A DNA stretch of 64,000 nucleotides, from contig OY829539.1 in assembly GCA_963691705.1 (NCBI GenBank), positions 18,150,407-18,214,406 on the forward strand, written 5' to 3'. The notes beneath the pieces were generated by a model that saw nothing but the letters and a program-made list of their open reading frames with translations, was not told the origin of the DNA and ran no database searches. Positions 43,863-56,955 of the stretch are shown in pieces. The DNA comes from Viola odorata. Lineage: Eukaryota > Streptophyta > Magnoliopsida > Malpighiales > Violaceae. Every line of letters starts with the position of its first letter. Position 1 is the first letter of the stretch. Both the position numbers and the translations under genes were made by a program.

Positions 43863-45362
43863 TAAAAAAACTTGGTTATATTAAGTATTACTCCCTCCGT
43901 CCCGCAAACAATGACGTTTTAGCTTTCGGCACGCGTTTTAAGACCTACGTGAGATTACGCTTATGCCCCTCACTAATTCACGTATTTACGAATTATGCCA
44001 CTGATCACACGGACGCGCATTTGAGCAATCCTCCCTCATTCGAAGCTTTCCCAAACCAAACCCTAATCCCTCTCAAATTTCACAAATTGTTGAGTCGAAA
44101 TTCAAAATGTTTCCGCCCAAATTTCAAATTTTTTACTTCAAACCGTTAACAATGCTTTCACACTCCAAATCTCTGCATTCCCATCCATCTATCTCCATTT
44201 CAAGAGCTCCTCCATTTTTGTTAAAATAATTTCCATCGAATATTGATGGAAGACAATCAATTCGATTCCCTCGATTTGTTGAGCTACTATCCAGCACCAT
44301 TATCAGACCACGAATTAGTGAATGAAGGGGTACAATTACTCAGTAGTAATGAGGAAGAATCCATTGTAGATGGAGCAGAAGCCATTCCCCAAAGTCCGCA
44401 ACATCTCGACGATATCTATGAAGATTTGCCAGAGGTTAATGAAAACCACGAACCTCATACTGGGGTTGAAGGTACAGTTTCTCAACTCACAATAGAACGA
44501 TGGATAAAAGAGTCTCAATTGAAATTGTAGTTAATGTTATTGGATTTTGTAATGATGATGTGTTGTTAACGGTAGGTTCAAAACGGGGAGAAAAGAGTTG
44601 TGTCCTGAGGACAGAGTGGCAACTTACAATATGCTACTGGAGAGAAGTGTTAATGGAAAGCTGAAGAAGACAACAACAGGGGAAGTTGCTTCGATATTGA
44701 ATGTGAAGATTCAATCAATCCAATGGCTGTGGAAAAGAGGTAAAAGAGTCCAACAACCACAATGTATCTCATTGTAGAGTAAAAAATTGTGGGAGAAAGA
44801 GGATTGAATTTGACTTACAGAAAATTAGGGATATTCCTTTAAGGAGTAGAACAACTCTTAAGACTTTTGCAGCTGCTTTAGGGGTTTCCAAGACGTATCT
44901 GCACAACAAATTGAGAACAGGAGAGTTGAAGCGCCACAGTAATTCCATCAAACTATCATTGATAGAGGCAAATCGGGTTCAAAGGGTTCGACATTGACTC
45001 TCATTGATTGATCCAGACTCAACACCATCAACTCATTCTTTCCAGCACATGGAGAACGTGCTTCACATAGATGAGAAGTGGTTTCAAATGACAAGGAAGG
45101 TCCAGACATACTACCTCCTCTCTAATGAAGATGAACTTGTAAGAACCATCAAAAGTACAAATTTTATTCCTAAGATTATGTTCCTTGTAGCTGTTGCTAG
45201 GCCTAGATATGATTGTGATGAGAACTGTACATTTGATGGTAGAATTGGGGTGTTTCCTTTGGTGACAGAGGTGGCTGCTTTGAGGTCTAGTTCAAATAGG
45301 CTGGCAGGAACATTAGAAGTTAAGGCAATACCTAAAATTGATAGGAGAGTCATTAGGCAGTA

Positions 45363-46723
45363 TGATTGAATGCATTTATACTGATTTTTATGCGTTCAAT
45401 CCAGCTTATTATGATGGTTATTGCGGCTGCTCGTGATGCTTTTGTCCCATTTTTGCATATCACGGATGCTGAAATCAATTGGAAGAAAAGGACATGGAAA
45501 TGACGATGTGCAGCAAAGAAACGGAGAGAGCCAGCCACTTGTTTTCCTGAGCCAAAAACAAAGAGGCAGTGTTGCTGCTTTTTGAAGAAAATGGGCTTGG
45601 GCCCATTAGAGAGGGACTTACCTTGCTGCTGCTTTGTTCTATTGCTCCTGCAGCTTCTCCTATTGTAATTAAATTAGAGTTCTATTAGAATTCCTTGATT
45701 AGGATTTTATCAAACAATTTAAATTAGTTTAATCCTATTTTGTAGGATTATAGTTGGGATAGAATTTTGTTAAATACCTTGCGGGGCAGAAGAGAGAATC
45801 ATCTCTTCTTCCAAAACGGCTTCTGCTACTGTTTTCAGATTGGATTTATTCAATACATTTTATTTTCTTCATTCCTTTCTTTAATTAATTAATTCATGCA
45901 TATTATTTGTTTGAATTAATTATGTCGTGTTCTAGCTAATTTATTTAATTCCTGGTAAGACTATTTGAGCCATGATTCTTCTCTTGTGAGATCAAATCTG
46001 TGCTTATTAAATTCCGATTTTCGTATCTCTACTCTTTTTGATTTACGGTCAAAACTATTCGTGTTTGTTTTACACCTGATCAATTTAGAATTAAGCATGT
46101 TTAGTTATAGTCTTTCCTGGTAATTTTGGAGTCCATATTATCAGGAATCTGAAGGCAACTAATTGGTTTGCGAGCTGATTATAAAAAGAGTAGAGTCTTA
46201 CTTATAGGAGTAGAGTGTCTCTCTCCTAGGTTTGTGAAAGGTCTCTCCCTGTGTGTTCGTCAATCACTTAATTAAATTCTATAGAGAGTCTCTTAGAATT
46301 GTTAGGGCGATTAGGAATTTTCAATAGAGAGTCTCTTTGTTAATTTTGAATAGGTGGAGAGCAGGAAATCTAGAGAGTCTCTGATTTCTATAGCCTTTCT
46401 ATGAAAATTGGTTTTGAAAATATTTGCGTCGATGATCAACTGAATGAATCATGGTTTGATTAGAGTCTTTACCGGGAATTGCTTGTCACTTGAGTTTAAC
46501 CAATCTGCATCTGTTTACTTCTTCTGTTTCTTTTATTTGTTTAATTAATTGCGATACAAAACTCTCTTTTATTGGTATTTACCACTGCTACGAATTTTGG
46601 TCATTGAACATGAATTAATTTAGACGTGAAATCTCTGTGGAACGATCTCTTTTTACCACTTGCTACAATATAATTTATATTTGTGCATCGTACTATTTAT
46701 TTTTGTTGGTTCGGCACCCATCA
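45363..46723 (+). repeat. 5' LTR of the Athila-type element
   Basis: 1361 bases starting tgattgaatgcatttatact and ending gttcggcacccatca (TG...CA). It pairs with 55587-56955. Confidence 0.95.
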
Positions 46724-46728
46724 AATTT

Positions 46729-46746
46729 TGGCGCCGTTGCCGGGGA
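46729..46746 (+). other. Primer-binding site, tRNA-Asp type
   Basis: tggcgccgttgccgggga lies five bases after the 5' LTR. It is complementary to the 3' end of plant tRNA-Asp (…ccccggcaacggcgcca), the primer known for Athila-type elements. Confidence 0.85.
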
Positions 46747-46779
46747 TTTTAATCGGTACTAATTGGATTTATTTGTTTT

Positions 46780-48051
46780 ATGACCAGGACCTCCAAATTG
46801 CCATTACTTCCATTCAACCAAGAGTTGACAAGAATAGAAACACAATACAGAAAACAACGGGCAGAAAGACAGAGAGCTGTTTCTGCAGAATCAGAATCGG
46901 AAGACAGTTCTGACCAGCCACCGCAACCCGACTCTTTCCTAGACCTGGGAGAGAGCTCCTCTGCCACAGTTAGAGAAAATCCTCTTTTCGAACTAGAAAT
47001 GGACCACCACGAAAATAACCAGCCACCACCTCCTCCTCCAGAGCAGACCTTTAGGCAGCGGAACAGTGAAGGACCACCACCGGACACACACTTTTGTGTC
47101 CAATATCTGCCCGTAGAGCATGATTGGAACCTAAAACCAAACATGATCCATAACCTTAAGAAGTTCTACGGTTTGCCTAGCGAAAACCCATTCAAGCACC
47201 TGCAATATCTCCATTGGGAATGTGACACTCACAAACCCCCTCGAGTTGACATCAACCGAGCTAAACTCCGAGCTTTTCCATGGACCCTAGAGGATAAATC
47301 TAGGAATTGGTTCCTAAGCCTACCGCACAACTCCATTAACACATGGCAGCAGATGTTGAGCACCTTTCTCAACAAATTTTGGTCCTCTAGTAAGGCTGGA
47401 AATGCTAGGAAGAATATTGTGTCCATCAAACAGTCCCCTACAGAGAGTTTTGGGGAGTATTATCAACGCTTCAAGAACTTACTAGAAATCTGCCCGAACC
47501 ATGGAGTTTCTGATTGGAACCAAGTGCAATATTTCTATGACGGTTTATGTGTTAGAGACAAGCTGGTTGTGGACGGAGCTGCTGGAGGAGCCTTACAAGA
47601 TTGCACCCTCACGAAGGCGAATCAATTGATTCAGACCTTGGCTGAAAATAGCGAGCTAAATGAGTCAAGCGAAAGAGAAAATCCTACAGGTAATGTTTCT
47701 GCACTTGAAACTAAAATGGATGAACTTTCTAATCGTTTGGATAAGTTTTGTGTAGGACAATCACAGGTACAACAGGTACAATCGACCATGACATGTGGTA
47801 CATGCGGCCAGCAGGGACACCATACGGATGAATGCATCTTGACAAATGGGACAGTCGAGGAAGTTAATGTCGTAATGCAATACCAGCAACAATATGGAAG
47901 ATACCCACCTCACAAGCCAAGATTCAACCAAAATCAGCCCCAAAACCAGTACCAAAATCAGTACAACACCAACCCTGGTTGGAGAGAAAACATAAACTCC
48001 CACGTTATAGTACATCAACCAAATCAATATTCATCCAATAACCAACCCTAA
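46780..48051 (+). pseudogene. Athila-type gag
   Basis: This is the largest open stretch of the element, 423 codons. It has an acidic, Pro-rich N-terminus, a retrotransposon gag core (LKAFPWTLEDKSRNWFLSL-type region at about 47260-47330) and a single CCHC zinc knuckle (CGTCGQQGHHTDEC, about 47800). It ends at TAA (48049-48051), where the same frame reopens and runs on toward protease, so the stop is probably a nonsense mutation rather than the natural end. In working elements gag forms the particle that packages element RNA. Confidence 0.85.
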
Positions 48052-48093
48052 GCTCAAACACACCAAACACCACCAGTAACCCTCCAAAATTTC

Positions 48094-51000
48094 GTGCCTA
48101 GACCTACTGTTCCACAACTACCAGCCCCACAACAGCCCCTAATGCTTACTGGCCCATCGATGGAGGATATGATGAAGCAATTTATGCAAGCTACTCAAGC
48201 TAGCATTACAAATCTCGCCCAATCAACCCAAGCCAGCATTGCTACCTTACAAAGGGAGTTGGGGGAGATGAAACTTAGCAAACAGGAGCAGGGAGGACGG
48301 TTACCATCCACTACGGTTGATAACCCAGCGCATAATGTCAGTTCCATGACATTGAGGAGCGGAGTACAGATTTCGGGGAAAAATGACTCTTTCCTAGACC
48401 TGGGAGAGAGGCCAGAAGCAGTCCCACCGCCAGTGGATCTGGAACCAGAAGCTGAAGTCACAATTGACAACCCAGCCAAGATCGAGCCCATTCCAGAGCC
48501 AGAGGTAAAGAAGGAACAGCAGGTAATACTTCCTCCCTTTCCGGATAGGTCTGAAAAGATCAAGAAGGTAAAGGACGAAAAAGCTATTCTTGACATTTTT
48601 TAGAAAGTAGCAATTAATATTTCTCTACTTGATATGATTGCTCAAGTTCCAAAATACGCTAAATTTTTAAAAGAATTATGCACTAACAGAAAAAAGCTTG
48701 CAGGAATAGAAAGGATCAACCTGAACGAAAATGTTTCTGCCGTTTTTCAGAAGAAGTTACCGAATAAGTGTAAGGATGGGGGAACATTTGTGATCCCTTG
48801 TAAGATCAGGGATCAGGTTATTGAAAAAGCACTGTGTGATTTAGGTGCCGGAATAAATGTTTTATCTTTGACCTTGTTTAAAAGCTTAAAAATCGGTGAA
48901 TTGCAGGAAACTAGCTTAGTCATTCAGCTAGCTGATAGATCTATTATTTATCCTGTTGGGGTAATTAAAGATGTGTTAGTACAGGTTGATAATCTTGTAT
49001 TTCCTGCTGATTTTTATGTTATTGACATGGAAAATGATCTCACCTCTAAATCAACCGAAATATTATTAGGCAGACCCTTTTTAAGAACAGCGAGGGCAAA
49101 GATTGATGTGTTTAATGGATATTTAACTTTAGAGTTTGATGGTGAGATCATTACTTTCAACATGTATGAAGCTATGCGCTTCCCTAATGACATACATTCT
49201 TTGAATTTTGTGGATGTAATTGATCCTGACGAGGAAGATATTCATGAACTTGAATTTACTGATCCTTTGGAGTATGTTCTCAGCAGGAGTATTGATTACA
49301 ATAAATTGGTTGAATTGGAGGAAAGAATGGTAGTTCGTGACGAGATTGAGGAAGCAGTGCTTGAACTTGACGTTTCTAAACCTTTTATTACTGTTCCTAG
49401 AAGTTTAGATTTACCTGTCACTCATAACTCTCTTATTCCTTCCATTTTTTAGGCCCCAGATCTAGAGCTGAAGGTACTACCAGAGCACTTGAAGTACTCT
49501 TTCCTAGGTGAAGGAAAGAACCTTCCTGTAATAATTTCCAGCAGATTGACGAAACTGGAAGAGGACAGACTAGTGAGAATCCTGAAGGATCACAAAGAAG
49601 CTATCGGTTGGACCATAACTGACATCAAGGGGATTTCTCCTTCTATTTGCAAGCATAAAATACACCTTGAAAACGATTGCAAGACAGTAAGACAACCACA
49701 AAGGAGGTTGAATCCGCCTATGATGGAAGCCGTGAAAAAAGAAGTTCTTAAACTTTTAGATGCAGGTGTTATATACCCTATATCTGATAGTTCTTGGGTG
49801 AGTCCTGTACAGGTTGTTCCCAAGAAAACAGGAGTGACGGTGGTTGAAAACAACGAGGGACAGCTGGTTCCGACGAGGGTGCAGAACGGTTGGAGAGTAT
49901 GCATCGATTATCGCAGGCTCAACACAGCAACGAGGAAGGATCATTTTCCCCTCCCTTTCATCGATCAAATGCTAGAAAGACTCTCAGGTAAGAGTCATTA
50001 TTGCTGTCTCGACGGGTACTCTGGATTCCACCAAATACCCGTCGCTGTGGAAGACCAAGATAAGACCACTTTTACTTGCCCTTTCGGGACTTTTGCGTAT
50101 AAACATATGCCTTTTGGACTTTGTAATGCAGCTGCTACTTTTCAATGATGCATGCTAAGTATTTTCTCTGAATATGTTGAAAAAGGAATAGAAGTTTTCA
50201 TGGACGATTTTACTGTATATGGAAATTCTTTCGATGAGTGCTTAGAAAACTTGAAAAAAGTCCTTAAGAGGTGTTTAGAAACTAATCTTGTGCTGAATTA
50301 TTTAAAGTGTCACTTTATGGTTGATCATGGATTAGTTCTAGGACACATTATTTCCCGAAAAGGAATTGAGGTCGATAAAGCTAAAATAGATATTATAGAA
50401 TCTCTTCCTTACCCAACTACTGTGCGCGAAGTTCGCTCTTTCTTAGGACATGCAGGGTTCTATAGAAGATTCATCAAGGACTTCTCGAAAATTGCAGCAC
50501 CTATGTGTCGGCTGTTACAGAAGGAGGTTGAATTTCAGTTTGGAGAGGATTGCAAGAAAGCTTTCGATGAGCTTAAAGAGAAATTAATTACAACCCCTGT
50601 AATTCAAGCTCCTAATTGGAACTTACCAATTGAAATAATGTGTGATGCTTCTAACAATGCTGTAGGTGCAGTTCTTGGACAAAAGGAAGGGAAGAATCCT
50701 CATGTTATTTATTACGCTTCGCGGATGTTAGATGAGGCGCAAAGGAACTATACAACCACGGAAAAGGAGTTGTTCGCGATTATTTTCACCTTAGATAAGT
50801 TTAGATCATATTTACTTTGTACTAAGGTGATTATTTTTTCAGACCATGCAGCTTTGCGCTATTTGTTGGCAAAAAAGGAGGCGAAACCAAGGCTGATCAG
50901 ATGGATTATCCTCTTACAAGAATTTGACGTGGAAATCAGAGACGAGTGGAAAGGAAAATTTGGTGGCTGACCACCTAAGTCGGATCATAGCAGCCCTAGA

Positions 51001-52358
51001 CCTATTTCCTGTTAAAGATGAATTCCCGGATGAAGGCCTCTTCCTAGCCATAGGAAAGAGAGCGTGGTATGCTGACATTGCTAACTTCTTAGCAACAGGT
51101 AAGTGGGAAGGTGAGTTATCTTACCATGAGAAGGAAAAAATCAGAAGAGACTCTAAACATTATATATGGGACGACCCCTTATATGTGGAACATTGGTAAG
51201 GATCAGATTATTAGAAGATGTGTTCTTGAGCATGAGATAGAATCTATTCTTGATTTTTGCCATTCTCAAGCATGTGGAGGACACTTTGGTCCAAAATGAA
51301 CTGCATTAAAGGTATTAGAATCTGGTTTTTACTGGCCTACACTATTTAAGGATAGTCATATGTACTGCATGAAGTGTTCTAACTGTCAACGTACTGGTAA
51401 TATTTCTTCAAAAAATCAGATGCCACTTAGTCCAATATTAGCATGTGAAATCTTTGAAGTATGGGGAATAGACTTTATGGGTCCTTTTCCTAAGTCTGGA
51501 AATAATTAGTACATTATTCTTGCAGTAGATTATCTTTCAAAATGGGTGGAAGCTAAGGCCACTACGGCTGATGACGCTAGAACCACCGTCTCATTTTTGA
51601 AATCTCATATTCTTAACAGGTTTGGAGTCCCGAAGGTGATAATCAGTGACAGAGGCACTCACTTTTGCAATAAAGTGGTGGCACCCTTGTTCAAGAAGTA
51701 TAGCATCACCCACAAAGTCTCTACAACCTATCACCCCCAAACAAATGGGCAGGCAGAGGTTTCGAACAGGGAAATCAAAACCATACTGACGAAAATAGTG
51801 AATACGGAAAGAAAGGATTGGAGTCAGAGGCTGGACGACGCCTTATGGGCGTACCGAACAGCATTCAAGACACCAATCGGGACTACTCCATACAAGCTGG
51901 TATTTGGAAAATCATGCCGACTTTCGGTCGAAATGGAGCATAGATCATTCTGGGCGATCAAGCAATGTAATGTCAATATGGATCGAGATGGAGTAGAAAG
52001 AAAACTTCAGATATAAGAGCTCGAGGAGTTAAGGAATGATGCATACGAGAATGCGATCACCACCAAAGCCAAAATGAAGAAATACCATGACAACCTTATC
52101 AAAACTAAGAACTTTTTCGTGGGACAAAAAGCTCTATTATTTAACTCTAGACTAAGAATTTTTTATGGAAAACTTAAGTCTAGATGGGACGGTCCTTATG
52201 TTGTATCTAATATTTATTCTCATGGTGCTATTGACATTCAGGAAATGAAGACAGGGAGAATATTCAAAGTAAATGGACAGAGATTGAAACCTTTTTATGA
52301 AGGGTTCAAGAATGACATGGTGGAGCAGCTCACCGTCTATCCACCTCCAGCAAATTGA
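48094..52358 (+). pseudogene. Athila-type pol: protease, reverse transcriptase, RNase H, integrase
   Basis: The frame of gag continues with stops at 48601-48603, 49450-49452 and 50146-50148. Protease is marked by CDLGAGINVL (about 48835). The reverse transcriptase has CIDYRRLN, the stop just after CNAAATFQ, and catalytic FMDDF (about 50199). RNase H is marked by [15 protein letters not shown] frameshift at about 50940 and another near 51200 lead to the integrase ([35 protein letters not shown]), which has further stops at about 51298, 51508 and 52014. No chromodomain is seen at the end, as usual for this lineage. Not functional. Confidence 0.9.
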
Positions 52359-52799
52359 GCAAGAACATTGTCTAGTCCGAGACTATAAAGCGGGATGCTA
52401 CATGGGAGGCTAACCCATGTGTTTTTGACATTTTCTTCTTTTTCCTTTTAATTATTATTATTTTTTATTATTATTTTTTTTATTTTTTATTTTGCTTCCC
52501 TGTCAAGGTATTTTTCTGGAGAAGATGATGTTTTGAATGTGTTTATTGACAGGTGAAATGAGAGCAGAGGAAGAAAATGGAGGATGGGTTTATCTTTGAA
52601 GGAATTAGAGTTCTTAAGTGAGTTCTAGCCCAAAATAACCTTGCGGGCTTGAAGAACTCACTTAAGCCCATTTACTAAATTAACACCTAAACACCTCATC
52701 TCTTCACTCTCCCTTACCCGACATATCAAACACCCAAATCAATCATCTTCTTCCTCTCCTAAAACCCTAGCCACCGCTCCCCCAAATCCAAGCACAACC
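52359..52799. other. Non-coding spacer after integrase
   Basis: Contains a low-complexity AT tract (52440-52490) and C/T-rich DNA before the 3' ORF. This is the normal place for the long 3' spacer of Athila/Tat elements. Confidence 0.5.
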
Positions 52800-53985
52800 A
52801 TGGTGCTCACAAGAGGCGGCGCCGGCAGCCGCAACACCAAGCCAGCAAAATTAAAAACCTGAACCATAAAAAGCCCTCCATCACCGCCGATTCAGCTCAC
52901 GGATGAAGAGGAGGAATTTTATATTGACATATACGGGAAGCATACCCGAGAACGACCACCCACGCCACCGCCGCTGACCTTCCCACCGCGTGACCCAACG
53001 AGAGCGCAAACGGCCAGTCAGATCTAGCGTTCGTGGCCACCATCGCGGACATCCACTCCGTCGTCGCAGCTGGTCGCACCGCCCACCACGGCAGCACAGG
53101 CGTCAAGCTCCATCCAGCCGCTCCCAATCACCACCGTCGCTACTACCGCCACATCAGAGCAGGAGAGGAGAACGAAGGTCCGGCTGGACAAATCCATCTC
53201 GCCAAACCCCTCTAGCCACTCTTCGAGTGATTCAGGCGACGAAACAGCCTCGGATCCAACATTCAGATCCACTTCACACGAGTCAGAGGCTGAAACGGAA
53301 GCTGAATCCGATGAGGTGCCCTTATCTCGCAAGCAGAAAGTGACAGAGGGTAGAAACGGTTTAAGTGTGGGGGAAAAGCGCAAAAGGACAGAACCAGCTG
53401 CAACATTGGAACAGCAGGGCCATGTGCGGACAAAAACAAAGTCTAAGGGAGGTAAAGCTAAATAAAAGGTACCCCTAGCCATTGAAAACCTCAATGGCTG
53501 GTGAATTTTTGATGATAATGAGTGTATTGAAAAATTGACAATTTATTCTCGTCGTGATGCTACTGCCTGTGCTAAATTTGATTACCAATTGTTGACTGAT
53601 TTGGGGATTTTAGATAAAATGACTGGTTTTATTAAGAATATAGGGTGGGAGCCTTTCTTTTTTCTTGAGCATGCTGGTTATTTGGAACTAACGTATGAAT
53701 TTTATTCCTCATTTTGGATGAGTCCGCCTAAGAAGAATAATGTGCTGTTTAATGCTAAGGAAGTTCACTTCAGATTAATGAATTTGTATTTCCACCTTAG
53801 CATGACTGAATTCAATATTAAGTTTTCTTTTCCATTTGTCTATTTTTCTTCTGATTACATTACATTTCATCATATTTTATTGTCCATTTACTTGTTGAAT
53901 TGGGCAGTAAACCTATTGATTTATCCTTGTATTTCCCATATCTTAACAGTTCTGGTCTGGAGGCAATTTATAAGGATCTGATTTG
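52800..53985 (+). pseudogene. Athila-type 3' ORF (extra ORF after pol)
   Basis: The ORF starts MVLTRGGAGSRN and has a long acidic, Ser/Thr-rich, basic-tailed region broken by several stops. At 53535-53800 it shows the Athila ORF hallmark: R.ATACAKFDYQLLTDLGI, then GWEPFF and LTYEFYSSFW. This extra ORF lies where some Athila-type elements have an envelope-like gene; its real role is not settled. Here it is cut at about 53985, where LTR-like sequence of a different element begins. Confidence 0.65.
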
Positions 53986-55330
53986 TGGAGCGCTGAAGCT
54001 ATTTTCCCGAGTCTTGGCCTGGAGCTTGGCCAAGACACATTCGCATTCACAGCAGCACACATCAGATCGTCTTGGCCAAGCATGCGGCCAAGACACTTTT
54101 GCGATAGAGGCAGAAGCATGGATCACTTGGGCCGCTTCCCGCATTGGGGTTTGCAAGCTAGCAAGTCGCAGCTGTCCAGCAAATCTAGAGGGATCTGAAG
54201 CATATCTTTTGAAGAATCCCGCAAGGGATCTCCCTCTTTTGTATTTGCGATTTAATTTCCATTTTAGAACAATTTATTGTGGCAATCTTTTAGAGATTTT
54301 TGAAGGATTAGAGTTGGAATAGGACAGAGGAGTTTGAGGGCTATTTAGCTAAACATTGTTCCTCCTCTGTCGATATCGAAACCTTTCTTCTCTTTGCTCC
54401 TTCTTTGACATTGATACAATTTGCTCCGGATTTAATTATTTAAATCTCGAATTTAATTTATTTATGCAATCAAATATTTTATCTTTTTATCTATGAGTAT
54501 GAGTAGCTAAACACCCATTCTTGGTAAGGGTTGATGAGCTGAAGTTCTTATGCATTCGTGAGATCAATCCGTACTTAACAATATCTTCTCTCGTATTTAT
54601 TTATTTCTTGAACTTAATCTATCTCTTACTCACTAGAGACAAGGTTTGATCATCCTTGTACTCTAGTAGAGAAGAGTTTCAGCCGGTCTAGAAGGAAATG
54701 GAGTACCCTTCGGCTAGACAAAGTAGGTGACTAGTCTTGCTCCAGACTAGAAGAAATAAGTAATCTAGGTCAAGACCAGATTGACAACCTAGGGTTTCCA
54801 CAGGGAAACACCGTGGCCTAGGTACTGTCTTCCCCTATACCATTGAGGAAGCGAACAACCATTCAAGACAGCAGTCAAACGGATAAACCCTTTAACCAGC
54901 ATGGTGTCCCTTGGCTAGGATTATCAGGAAAGGGAGCACCTGCCAGGTAATTTGAAGAGGAGGGAAGACAGGAGTGAACAGGAGTACCTCCACTCTATAG
55001 CAGTACTACGGACGAAGAGATGAATATCCTCGAGTCTATGATCGAAGCATAAGAACAGAAGCTCTCATATCGCCCTTACCTGGAATTCCCTTTTACTAGA
55101 TTTATCTCAATCTTGACCCCTGTCTAGGCCAAGCCTTTGGCCAATACTATTTTGAACTATTTTACCTCTTTCTGTTTTGTCTTTATTTTCAGATTCTACC
55201 AAACCAAATCCAGTGACGAGGAAGTCAACCAAGAACTACATTTCCTAGAGGTCTCTGTGGACGATCCTCTTACCATCATCTACAAACTGTTGTAGACAGT
55301 GATAAGTTGTATTTCTACCCCCAATTCCAT
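53986..55330 (+). mobile_element. LTR-like module of a different Athila-type element
   Basis: The region matches, in inverse orientation, 62640-63500 at the right side of the window. Shared features are cttggccaagac words, tgagatcaatccg/tgagatctaattc, a run of c-t-a-g blocks (gaccagattgacaa.ctaggg), aaaccctttaaccagca, and gtggacgatcctcttacc near the end. It does not match the LTRs of the element it sits in. It is either an inserted solo LTR or a recombination graft. The exact ends are not clear. Confidence 0.5.
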
Positions 55331-55572
55331 ACCTATTTCACTATTATATTTGATGTGTTCGACGCGCGATCATCTTCTCGTACACCTTGAGGACAAAGTG
55401 TCTTCTAGTATGGGGGAGGAGTTTTTAGGACTTGTTGATTGCTTGAGTTGATTGATATGCGATTGCTTGAGTTGATTGATTGTTTTGCTTGAGGTATGCA
55501 GCCAAAGGAAAAAAAATCGGGGTCTCGTTGTCTGTTTGTTTTGTTTTTATGCTTGGGGGCAAGCATTAGGTT

Positions 55573-55586
55573 AGTGTGGGGGATTT
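55573..55586 (+). other. Polypurine tract
   Basis: agtgtgggggattt immediately precedes the 3' LTR. A second, similar G-rich tract (agtatgggggagga) lies about 165 bases upstream. Confidence 0.75.
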
Positions 55587-56955
55587 TGATTGAATGCATT
55601 TATTCTAATTTTTATGCGTTCAATCCAGCTTATTATGATGGTTATTGCTGCTGCTAGTGATGCTTTTGTCCCATTTTTGCATATCACGGATGCTAAAATC
55701 AATTGGAAGAAAAGGACATGGAAATGACGATGTGCAGCAAAGAAACGGAGAGAGCCAGCCACTTGTTTTCCTGAGCCAAAAACAAAGAGGCAGTGCTGCT
55801 GCTTTTTGAAGAAAATGGGCTTGGGCCCATTAGAGAGGGACTTACCTTGCTGCTGCTTTGTTCTATTGCTCCTGCAGCTTCTCCTATTGTAATTAAATTA
55901 GAGTTCTATTAGAATTCCTTGATTAGGATTTTATCAAACAATTTCAATTAGTTTAATCCTATTTTGTAGGATTATAGTTGGGATAGAATTTTGTTAAATA
56001 CCTTGCGGGGCAGAAGAGAGAATCATCTCTTCTTCCAAAACGGCTTCTGCTACTGTTTTCAAATTGGATTTATTCAATACATTTTATTTTCTTCATTCCT
56101 TTCTTTAATTAATTAATTAATGCATATTATTTGTTTGAATTAATTATGTCGTGTTCTAGCTAATTTATTTAATTCCTGGTAAGACTATTTGAGCCATGAT
56201 TCTTCTCTTGTGAGATCAAATCTGTGCTTATTAAATTCCGATTTTCGTATCTCTACTCTTTTTGATTTACGGTCAAAACTATTCGTGTTTGTTTTAAACC
56301 TGATCAATTTAGAATTAAGCATGTTTAGTTATAGTCTTTCCTGGTAATTTTGGAGTCCATATTATCAGGAATCTGAAGGCAACTAATTGGTTTGCGAGCT
56401 GATTAGAAAAAGAGTAGAGTCTTACTTATAGGAGTAGAGTGTCTCTCTCCTAGGTTTGTGAAAGGTCTCTCCCTGTGTGTTCGTCAATCACTTAATTAAA
56501 TTCTATAGAGAGTCTTTTAGAATTGTTAGGGCGATTAGGAATTTTCAATAGAGAGTCTCTTTGTTAATTTTGAATAGGTGGAGAGCAGGAAATCTAGAGA
56601 GTCTCTGATTTCTATAGCCTTTCTATGAAAATTGGTTTTGAAAATATTTGCGTCGATGATCAACTGAATGAATCATGGTTTGATTAGAGTCTTTACCGGG
56701 AATTGCTTGTCACTTGAGTTTAACCAATCTGCATCTGTTTACTTCTTCTGTTTCTTTTATTTGTTTAACTAATCGCGATACAAAACTCTCTTTTATTGGT
56801 ATTTACCACTGTTATGAATTTTGGTCATTGAACATGAATTAATTTAGACGTGAAATCTCTGTGGAACGATCTCTTTTTACCACTTGCTACAGTATAATTT
56901 ATATTTGTGCATGGTGAATCGTACTATTTATTTTTGTTGGTTTCGGCACCCATCA
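55587..56955 (+). repeat. 3' LTR of the Athila-type element
   Basis: 1369 bases, about 98-99 percent identical by eye to the 5' LTR. It has a small insertion (ggtgaa-like) near gtgcat and an extra t in ggtttcgg. Confidence 0.95.

Larger units (their letters stand above)
45363..56955 (+). mobile_element. Athila/Tat-type Ty3-Gypsy LTR retrotransposon
   Basis: The 11,593-bp element has a 5-bp target duplication cagta (45358-45362 and 56956-56960) in the MLE2 transposase gene. LTRs lie at 45363-46723 and 55587-56955. The order is LTR, PBS, gag, protease, reverse transcriptase/RNase H, integrase, a 3-kb 3' region with an Athila-type ORF, PPT and LTR. The LTRs differ by about 17 substitutions and two small insertions by eye, so the insertion is young, yet the coding region holds several stops and at least two frameshifts. 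It was therefore probably mobilised by proteins from other copies. Confidence 0.95.

Noticed and set aside
46729..46746. Possible tRNA gene
   Set aside because: Only the 18-base complement of the tRNA-Asp 3' end is present; it is the retrotransposon primer-binding site.
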